A model generated the notes under the pieces. The model was not told where the DNA came from. It made no database searches and was given only the letters and a program-made list of their open reading frames with translations. A stretch of 64,000 bases of DNA from Paracamarosporium sp. OC-R06-R3 (Eukaryota; Ascomycota; Dothideomycetes; Pleosporales; Didymosphaeriaceae), in NCBI GenBank assembly GCA_019828545.1, contig JACVRA010000144.1:248001-312000 (forward strand), given 5' to 3'. This document shows, in pieces, positions 56,558 through 64,000 of the stretch. Both the position numbers and the translations under genes were made by a program. Every line of letters starts with the position of its first letter. Position 1 is the first letter of the stretch.

Positions 56558-57799
56558 CTAGGCACCTCCCGCCTTCTTGCCAGATTTCTTCCCAGCACCT
56601 TTTGTGCCAGTACCGCCAGTCGACCACTTCATCTTTTTTCCAGCCTTGTTGGCCTTGAGGGCCTTAAGGTACTCTTTGTAACGAACCGCGTGGGACTTGG
56701 TGGGGCCACAGGTGCCCTTCTTCTCATCCTTGCATTTGCCAGCTTTCTTCTCCGCAGCTGTACATGTTTTCTTGCACTTTCCAGCCTTAGCCATCGCAGC
56801 AGTGCACGTAGTCTTGCATTTACCCGCCTTCTTCATCGCAGCCGTACACTTGGTGGTGCCAGTGGTCTTACACTTGCCTGCCTTCTTCATAGCAGCCGTG
56901 CAGGTCTTTTTGGTCTTCTTGGACGAAGTCTTCTTCTTGGTGGAAGTCTTCTTGCGCCTGCCGGCGGCAGAGGGCCTTTTTCTAGAAGGGCGGGATTTGC
57001 GTGCTCTGGCTCTGGCTTCAAGAGCAGCCGCAGGGGCCTCGTCGTCCTCGAGGTTCGCAGGTGACTCCCTAGCAAAAATTTCTTCGGCACGTTTGCCAGG
57101 ATGTCTTGGCCTGCATTCGGCATAAAGAGCCCAAGGACGCTGGCTCCATGCCACGTGGCCAGTGGGGAAGCCAGCCAAAGGGAACTGCGCACCAGCATGA
57201 GGTCGGTTCCCAAATCGGTGGCTCAAGTAATCTCGGTTGGGTTCATATGGGTATTGGTACGTTCCGCCGCGGCCATCTGGGACATACCTGTACCAGCCAT
57301 GTATTTGCTCCCAATGGATTTGAGAGATGGCAGCGAACTCTCTCTCATCAGGATGAGGGCTGTATCGCTTCAAAGTCGCTTGAACGTCGATAAGATTTTC
57401 GTCGGTGACAATTTTATAAACGGTTCCTCCATGATCCAGAAATGTACCAACCCAGTCCCGGGCGACCGTAAGAGACGCTGTCGTGGATATGTATCCGTCG
57501 TTACTCGCGCTGGCACCGTACACGTTGCCTAAGCAGTGTCTATATAGACTAAGGTCTGCTGTACGCCGGTTCGTATCACTCTTAGACCAGAAACCGCCGT
57601 CGCTCTTTACCTCAGAAGGGGAACGTTTATCAGCTCGCCACACCTGTGTGACTTGCACACGTTTACCGAGGGAACCATCGTCAAAGGTTATCGTATCGTT
57701 TCCAGGGGTCACGAGTTCCCCTTCAAGGGGAGCGAGGGGCGCCGCATTGCTAGCAGCAGCAAGGAATCCAAGAAGGACGAGTGACTTTTGCCAGAGCAT
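56558..57799 (-). CDS. Secreted ADP-ribosyltransferase, heat-labile enterotoxin-A-like, with Lys/Cys repeat tail
   Basis: One exon, 413 aa, from ATG 57799. It has a signal peptide (~1-20, ending SNAAP) and a Kex2-like site K46-R47. Residues ~50-230 match the enterotoxin-A ADP-ribosyltransferase fold: Arg55 in VWRADKR (NAD binding), the S-T-T motif at 105-107 in YISTTAS, and the catalytic E-x-E at 152-154. Such enzymes transfer ADP-ribose from NAD to protein or nucleic-acid targets; many fungi encode secreted forms, a few linked to host attack. The last ~150 aa are strikingly basic and contain four copies of a C-T-A-A-(M/E)-x-K-A-G-K-C-K unit. Target and activity cannot be read from sequence; all three motifs are present and no break is seen. 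Confidence 0.85.
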   Translation of the reverse strand: MLWQKSLVLLGFLAAASNAAPLAPLEGELVTPGNDTITFDDGSLGKRVQVTQVWRADKRSPSEVKSDGGFWSKSDTNRRTADLSLYRHCLGNVYGASASNDGYISTTASLTVARDWVGTFLDHGGTVYKIVTDENLIDVQATLKRYSPHPDEREFAAISQIHWEQIHGWYRYVPDGRGGTYQYPYEPNRDYLSHRFGNRPHAGAQFPLAGFPTGHVAWSQRPWALYAECRPRHPGKRAEEIFARESPANLEDDEAPAAALEARARARKSRPSRKRPSAAGRRKKTSTKKKTSSKKTKKTCTAAMKKAGKCKTTGTTKCTAAMKKAGKCKTTCTAAMAKAGKCKKTCTAAEKKAGKCKDEKKGTCGPTKSHAVRYKEYLKALKANKAGKKMKWSTGGTGTKGAGKKSGKKAGGA

Positions 57800-59159
57800 A
57801 TTGCTCGCAGTCTAGTTGGGATGAATGGAATGAATGGGTAGAATCTCAGATTCGAAATGAGTGACTGAACGACAAAGTGCCAAATGAGTGAAGAATCATA
57901 AACGAATGTGGGAAAGAAGATAAAAAGAGCGAATTTGAAGGCTAAGAGACAAGTTGAAATGCTCTGTGTAATCGAGAGGAAAGAAGAGGGTCCTTATAGC
58001 CATTGCTTCCCCAGGAACTTCCTTCGAATAACTCCAAAAATGGATCTTGAAATCCCAAAGGCACGCATTTCGGACAACATGCTCTTCACCATGGTCGAAG
58101 TGCGCACGCCATCCGGACAATACATTGTATCTACCAGGTGATGCCATTTACCTAATTAGGATGAGGCTCTGTTGCTCAAAGAATAGTCACCCCTGTTCAG
58201 AAAATGCCAAGCAAAGGTGGCTGACCCGATGGTTATTTTGCTGACACGCCCACTATACCCTTTACGATGATCCAACTGTAAACACTCTCACTCGAGTTCC
58301 GGTAGATCAAAGCTACCACGGTTTACATGCTCACTCAGCTGCAAATGTCGCATCGGGGAAAAACAAGCGGAAGCATGGAACACATGAACAAATGCGCAGT
58401 GCTGTAAACGGTGCATATCAAGGATGTTTAGCAGAGGGTCTTTACCCTAAAGTAGATCTACGTACAAACGGACTAAATGGTCTTGAAATCCATCGCATAT
58501 GTGATGTTCGCATGATACTGATGCTGCCTAGCAAATCCTTAAGCACTCGGGATGCCTAACGACCTTGGCTCTCACGTAAATAAGGTTCTTAACCCTAGAA
58601 AGCAGCTTATAGATACTACCAAGGTATTCAGAGCCTACAAAAAGCACTTCGCGGCCTGTTTTAGTATAGAAGTAATACTGTAAGGTGTTGTTGTTAAGTA
58701 GTTGTTGACGTATCAATCGTCTTAGCGATGACTACGAATGGTGCATTATGCGCTATTTCCCACTTTCCGGTTGACAAGAGAGCTTGGCTATACATCAGTC
58801 GGCATTGGATTGGGATGAAACGTGATTTCCGCAGCGTGGCGCTAACCAAGTTGGCATTCCCGAAACACGTGAAAGTTCACAGCTGCGCCGCTCTGGCTCG
58901 ATAGCATCGCATCATCCGCAATGTCCCTCTCATCGTTCATGCTTTGGCGTCGGAGGACTGTTCATTTAGTTTTGAGTAGACATTCGTCCCCGAAAGCCTT
59001 TTTTACAATAGCTACACTTGCCTCCCCAGTCAACAAAGCACCGTTCTAGCAGTTCAAAGACGTCGTGCTATAACAGTATTAGCGGCACAAAGGCCAACAA
59101 TTCTCTACTTCCCACACTCGGTACTACGCATTAGCCTTGGACACCGATATAAAAACAGC
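57800..59159. other. Intergenic region with possible mobile-element relic
   Basis: 1.36 kb. A 62-codon AT-rich minus frame at 58528-58716 differs in codon use from the genes around it and may be a relic of a mobile element; I cannot name a family. The rest shows the two flanking promoters only. Confidence 0.4.
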
Positions 59160-59465
59160 ATGGCAGAAACGCACACTATCAAGCACCTAGCTACCGCGCG
59201 ATGGGACCTCCCTCTCAAGCATGCAGAGTACAAAAAGCTTTTGAAGGGGTTTTCGCCCAAAGATATGGATGACAAATGGAAAGTAGTTGCTGATACGCCT
59301 GACGTTCAAGGCAACACTGTCGTTCGCTTCCGTCGAAGCTGGACAGGGCGTGAAGTAACCTTACTCGATGTTATAGCAGGGAATGCCAACGAAACCGAAA
59401 TTGATAACTGGGCGAAGATTGTAAAATGTTTCGTGGGAACAGCGACCGGAGTTTCTGGCGGCTGA
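59160..59465 (+). CDS. Small hypothetical protein (101 aa)
   Basis: One exon from ATG 59160 in an acceptable context. The protein is compact and charged: HLATARWDLPLKHAEYKKLLKGFSPKDMDDKWKVV, VRFRRSWTGREVTLLDVIAG, then an acidic helix. There is no signal peptide or Cys motif, so it is probably cytosolic. The balance of strands and charges looks like a real protein rather than a chance frame. The family is not recognised. Confidence 0.6.
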   Translation: MAETHTIKHLATARWDLPLKHAEYKKLLKGFSPKDMDDKWKVVADTPDVQGNTVVRFRRSWTGREVTLLDVIAGNANETEIDNWAKIVKCFVGTATGVSGG

Positions 59466-61968
59466 GGAAGAGGCAAAAGAGCTAGCTACAAATCTATACA
59501 TGGGGCTTCTTGGCCGCAACGATAATGTTTAGTCTGAGTCATGTCGGAAGGCGACAGATTATTACACCAGGTCGCGAATCGATGGAGAATCAACGAGTCG
59601 ACTGGCAAGGTAGAGCGATTTCTCCAAAGTAATACATTACTCAAACAGATAGAATGATAGAGTGTACGAATCTGATTATGGAGATAAACAAGGTGAATCC
59701 CGATCATCTCTTGTCTGCGTCTATTTGTGTTTTTAGATAGTATTGTGAAAGGCATTCTTTGATCCTTATATTTTATTGATTTATAATTGCATTCGATGTT
59801 TATCTACTCAAATGCTTACGATCTTCTATCATGTCTTGCAATCTATGCCAAATTGTAGCCCTATTGTTTCCCACAGACAATACTGAATGACACGCGATGG
59901 AAGTGCGTACATTTCCGCAGTAATCTCTTGAAAAAAAATCCTACGGGCTGCAGCATTTTCTTAGACAAGAAACGACTTCGATCGTGTGCTCCAATGCGCT
60001 TTCACTCGTCCGTGCGAAAGTCTCACATGACATGCGCCATCAAGATCGAAGCTTTTCAGGTTCTGAAAAGTGTATGCATTTTTAAAAATTAAAAGGCTCT
60101 CAAGGCAAGTGCAAGCGTCTTAGGTCTGCTATTAAGATGGAAAATTCCCAGTGATTTATTGACGTTTAGTGTTGAATGGACTCTAGCTAGCTGAGCATTA
60201 GATACTGCAAACTGGCATGAGCTTTGTACGGTGTACACAGCGTACGGGGTGAAAGGGTGGGACTCCAAAAACTGATTGTATATNNNNNNTCCTTATCTGA
60301 TCCGTACTGCGTACGAACATTTAGTCTTCCAACTACTGTAGCGGTATCTAGCTTCATGATTGCTTCTCTCTATGTATTTTACAGCGGAAACACCACGACT
60401 CCTCCACACCTATGATGTGAGATTTTAACTTCAGTTCTAGATTACCCTTCAATGCTTCCACGCTTCAAGTGTCAGCGTCATTGCGCGGCTTCAAGCGGCT
60501 CCAACACCACATCTACCGCGTGTGGTTACTTCGTTGTAAGCATCTTTTCCACTATCTGCATATCCGCTTCAAGTTCGAACTACTAGTTCTCATTGGTTTC
60601 TATACACTGAAGGTATCACGCGTTACTCACATTATTAGCCGCATCACAACCCCTCCACATCCGACGTATTACTCCATGCTAGTCAGTATTGGTCAAGCAT
60701 CTTACACTTAGTAACGCTCTGTTATAGCGAACTCTTCCTGGCTACCAATACTGTCTCGGAACATTACACATAAACGATTTAGCTCTTCCAACATTGTGAC
60801 TAACTCGACTTGGTTCATCGCTTTGTCAACGCTGCCCAACAACGGAATGTTCACTTAAGGAGTCGTATCGCCATCAAAACTCTCCTTCTTGCTGCTCTCT
60901 CCGTTGGAATACCTGTTGCCAACACACTGCACATGCCTCACTTGAAGTGACTCCATGGTGTTCAACCGCATCGGCTCCCTGCGGAATCAGATCGCTGAAA
61001 CCTTAAACGAAAACTGTGCTTAATGCATCTTCGCTTCTAAACGTTTCGAGCGCTGATGTTCAAGCAAAAGAAAGCCATCATCCTTAAAAGTCCGCCACCG
61101 AACCATCTTTGAATCCTTCATTACCAAACGTGCAAACTTTATGGCTGTCCACGTGAACGCAGAGAGTAAGAATGGAGCAAAGACCATGTAGTGCACGGAT
61201 TACTTCCCCACTTACGCGCAAGTATGGACGTGCCAAGACACAGTGAGTTATAAGTAAGATTTTAAGTTTCGTAAATCAGGATACAGTCAGCTCTTTACAT
61301 AAGGAGCAGGGCATAATTTCATGCTGGTGTACAGAAGATATCTTGCTTTGCACGTATATTCAAGACTGAGCTACCCTCAAATACTCTATGTGATGCTAAG
61401 CTAAACATCTGAAAGTGAATAACATACAAACCGAGAGCCTTTTGCCCACAAAATATCAAGGCGAAAGTCCTATCTCTCCACCCAAAATCTAGTTAGTCGC
61501 CGCTTAGACCACTAATACGGCTAAATAGCTTCGTGAAGGATTATTCCTCATCCTCTTAATCATCAATGCAGCCGCCACGTGTGATGGTATTCTTCTAAAC
61601 TACTGCCTTACACTACAACTGCCGTTAAGCAGAAGGTATGAACGAGCGCGGTATGAGGTTTAGCATCTCACATTAACTTGATACGGCTATATGAGCTGAC
61701 ATATCGAGGGCCGGAGTACGAGCGCGGAGCAGTGCTTGAGCAGGCAGCGGATGCATTCAAACCAGTGGTGAGATCCCCAACATGCGTACACCCAGGAGCT
61801 CAAAGTCATGCGACAAGGAGAAACGCCTCGCCTTCACGAGAGCAGGAGTATTCAGAAGTATAAAGAGTAGTCCTCACACCCTGATTCTACGACCACCACC
61901 GCATCAAGCATCGAATACATTCTCCTCTGCTCTGAATCTCAATCAATCAACAAACCATACCCACCGAA
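59466..61968. other. Gene-poor stretch with assembly gap
   Basis: 2.5 kb without a convincing gene. At 60875-60935 a plus frame reads AIKTLLLAALSVGIPVAN, like a signal peptide, but lacks an ATG (ATC at the expected place) and meets a stop soon after; it may be the relic of a secreted-protein gene. The rest shows no repeat I can define. Confidence 0.4.
60284..60289. other. Assembly gap (6 N)
   Basis: Six undetermined bases; the true length of the missing sequence is unknown. Confidence 0.99.
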
Positions 61969-62463
61969 ATGAACCCCAAAGCCCTCCTCGCCCTCACCCT
62001 CTCCGCGCTCGCCTCCGCAGCCCCAACGCTCGAAAAGCGCGTCGCGGCTTCCATCACCCTGTTCCCCGACAAGAACTTCGGCGGAGCCGGATACACCATC
62101 TCCTTCAACATTGAAGCGTCCACCTGTACATACCTCCTCCTCCCCAATTACCAGGTTTTCCGCTAACATAGCTACGTAGGCGTCGCCCCAACCCTTCCCG
62201 CTTCCATCGATCTCAAGGCTAGCTCCGTACGTCTGAGCTCCCACACCGGCTTCAACTGCCGCCTGTCTGCGAACCAGAATTGTGAAATTGATAGCACCGA
62301 GAATGCTACTTGGTTCTTCAATGGTAAGTCACTTCATGTTGTTTGGGCTGGGAGTGGTGCTGCAGTGCTAAATAGAGATGTAGTTGATATCCCGGATCTG
62401 TCGACAGATGATTATTCGCATATGGAGGATCGCGTAAGGTCGGTTATTTGCACACCTGTGTAG
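61969..62463 (+). CDS. Small secreted beta/gamma-crystallin-like protein (effector-like)
   Basis: Three exons, 61969-62125, 62180-62323 and 62384-62463 (54- and 60-bp introns), 126 aa. It has a signal peptide (ALLALTLSALASAAP) and a Kex2-like site LEKR at ~21-24. The mature chain starts with ITLFPDKNFGGAGYTISF, the strand-turn pattern (aromatic..NF-G..) of beta/gamma-crystallin Greek-key proteins. The second half (LPASIDLKASSVRLSSHTGFNC) repeats the strand pattern, including the S-V-R core. Four Cys remain after processing and could form two disulfides. Small size, secretion and Cys pairs fit an effector or wall-associated protein; the role is unproven. Splicing is needed: exon 1 alone would stop soon. 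Confidence 0.82.
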
Positions 62464-62718
62464 ACGAACTACATTGAAATTGATTGTATTGGGAAGGAGG
62501 CAAGGGTTGGAGATGGGGTGTAAGTTCTGTGAGATTGAGACGGGTTCTCCTGGAATCGAAATTGAATCAAATTAGCCACCAGAAGGACGGCCCTGGGATA
62601 TCCTGCGCGTTATCATGCAACTCTGCTGTAAATCTGTTTTCCTTGAACCTCCATGTGCACTTTCCCAGTGCTTCCCTAAACCATAGCGCCCCTTTTGTCC
62701 TCATAAAGACCAAAGCCA

Positions 62719-63987
62719 TTAATCCAAGTCTTCATTCACCTCCTCAACATGAGCCTGTTTGCCCTTGCCCTTACTATCAGCTTCCTCAGCCCTCCCGGCG
62801 CTTTCAGCCTCATAATCCTTCTTTTCACTACTACTCGCTTCCCCTTGTGTCGCCTCTTCAGCCTCTTGCTCCCGCTTATGCTCCTCTTCCCGCCTCGCCG
62901 CCTCTTCCGCAAGTCGCGCCTCTTCCGCAAGTCGCGCCTCTTCCGCCTCTCGCTCAGCACGTACCCTCTCTTCCTGCGCTTGCACCATCCGCTCGCCAAT
63001 ACCTGGCCATAAACTGGCAACAAATATGGCGAATGCGCGTTCCGTAGCCCTTGCTGTCTCGCGCACCCACCCAAACCGCTGGTCGTGATGTTGCTGTTGC
63101 AACCTGCGCGCGGCCTGCTCAGGAGTTAAGTGCCGGCCTGGCTGTACACGTTGATTCTGCTGGCCTTGCGCGTTGGCGTTCGGACGATTTTGACCTTGTT
63201 GAACGGCTGCGCGTTCAGGGAGTCCAAGAGCACCAGGTGGGAGAAGAGTCTCGAGATATTCACGCATGGCAGTGAAGTGCTCCTCGAAGATGCCAACTTG
63301 TGCAATGTAGACGACACCCGCGATAAGACAGATCATAAGCGGTCTGTACCAACCACCACCGCCAGCAAAGAAATAGACGAACACTGCTAGCTTGAAGATC
63401 AGCCATAGATGTCCCGCAATGTTGTCTACGCGATTGACCCGGACTGCTGGTGCAGCCTGAGCAGCCTGGGCGGGGTTCACGCCTTGGTTCTGGTTTGGTG
63501 CTTGGTTTGGTGCTTGGTTTGCATTTTGAGCTGGTCGTTGGCCTTGTGCAGGCTGTGCGCCAGTTGCAGGAAGGACGTGAGCGGGAAGCCTAGGTAGATG
63601 ATTCTGCACACCAAGCTGGCGTCCGAGGCCCCCGATACGATGCCTACCAGCATTAAACTGCTGAGAAAATGTCTGAAATGGCATAGGCGCGAGAGTAGTG
63701 CTATAGGTGCCTCGCTGGTCGAACAAGATTCCCACGGGACCTTGCGGACTTGAAAGAATGAAAAATTCTGTAGGTACGTCGGGTGTGTGTGATTGGGTAG
63801 TACCCTGGACCTGCGTTGATGAAACTGCTGTGTTAGAGCCAGAAGTTGGAGGTGCAGAGGAAGAAGGCAGTGGACCAGTCGCTTCTGATCGGGGCAATAG
63901 CTCGAGTAATGTATTGAACTCTTCGGCTTGACGGCGCAAGTCCGACGCCGACTGCTGTAACGAGACGAAATCTCGATTTTGTGCCAT
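62719..63987 (-). CDS. Herp/Usa1-like membrane protein, possibly truncated by the window end
   Basis: One exon, 422 aa from ATG 63987, but the same frame stays open to 64000, so the true start may lie outside. Pattern: a Ser/Thr/Pro-rich region, PQGPVGILFDQRGTYST, a Gln/Asn/Pro-rich stretch with QAPN repeats, two close membrane helices (LWLIFKLAVFVYFFAG; LMICLIAGVVYIAQVGIF) and a long Glu/Arg/Ala-rich helix with a tandem RLAEEA repeat ending in an acidic tail. This matches the part after the ubiquitin-like domain of Herp/Usa1 proteins, ER scaffolds in HRD1-type protein degradation; the ubiquitin-like domain would lie upstream of the window. Moderate certainty. Confidence 0.65.
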   Translation of the reverse strand: MAQNRDFVSLQQSASDLRRQAEEFNTLLELLPRSEATGPLPSSSAPPTSGSNTAVSSTQVQGTTQSHTPDVPTEFFILSSPQGPVGILFDQRGTYSTTLAPMPFQTFSQQFNAGRHRIGGLGRQLGVQNHLPRLPAHVLPATGAQPAQGQRPAQNANQAPNQAPNQNQGVNPAQAAQAAPAVRVNRVDNIAGHLWLIFKLAVFVYFFAGGGGWYRPLMICLIAGVVYIAQVGIFEEHFTAMREYLETLLPPGALGLPERAAVQQGQNRPNANAQGQQNQRVQPGRHLTPEQAARRLQQQHHDQRFGWVRETARATERAFAIFVASLWPGIGERMVQAQEERVRAEREAEEARLAEEARLAEEAARREEEHKREQEAEEATQGEASSSEKKDYEAESAGRAEEADSKGKGKQAHVEEVNEDLD

Positions 63988-64000
63988 CAGAGGATCCGCT

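Overview
The window is nuclear DNA of a filamentous ascomycete. The evidence is short spliceosomal introns (mostly 42-68 bp, GT..AG with CTRAC-like branch sites) in most genes, several Zn2Cys6 regulators, a PTH11-type receptor-like protein, a fungal P450 and an intron-bearing nuclear tRNA-Met. Gene content and intron style fit Dothideomycetes, probably Pleosporales; that placement is inferred, not shown. I reconstructed about 24 protein genes, one MFS pseudogene and one tRNA. Splice junctions were worked out by hand, and the exon sums of all spliced genes are divisible by three.

Layout. 1-21 kb is mainly housekeeping: a partial coiled-coil protein, an Fmp42-like transporter, a low-complexity hypothetical protein, an Osh1-type oxysterol-binding protein (ankyrin, PH, FFAT, ORD), the ATP synthase chaperone ATP12 divergent from a cutinase-transcription-factor-1-beta/FarB-like regulator, a DUF4267-like membrane protein, an SDR and a PTH11/rhodopsin-domain protein. 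21-29 kb holds a tRNA-Met(CAT), an intact P450, a decayed DHA1-type MFS transporter and an EcKL-like kinase. 29-33 kb carries two uncharacterised proteins. 33.4-44.1 kb looks like a surface-polysaccharide locus: an acyltransferase-3 protein, a processive GT2 synthase, a divergent GH16-like/acyltransferase-3 fusion whose GH16 catalytic acids are replaced, and a Zn2Cys6 regulator with a 7-nt microexon. 45-51 kb has a SAM methyltransferase, an allantoate-permease-type MFS transporter and mitochondrial succinyl-CoA:3-ketoacid CoA transferase.

51.7-53.1 kb is the oddest stretch: a non-coding array of 24 complete and one half copies of a 22-bp palindrome (core TACCGACGNNCGTCGGTA). They are set in 112-bp and about 70/102-bp units, and the short segment between paired palindromes occurs in both orientations. 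A Zn2Cys6 regulator lies directly beside it. 53.3-64 kb continues with a secreted ADP-ribosyltransferase (enterotoxin-A-like) carrying a Lys/Cys-rich repeat tail, a 101-aa protein, a gene-poor stretch with a 6-N assembly gap, a small secreted beta/gamma-crystallin-like protein (effector-like) and a Herp/Usa1-like membrane protein that runs to the window edge.

The best candidates for something undescribed are the invertible-looking palindrome array (51.7-53.1 kb) and the GT2 / dead-GH16-acyltransferase locus (33.4-44.1 kb).
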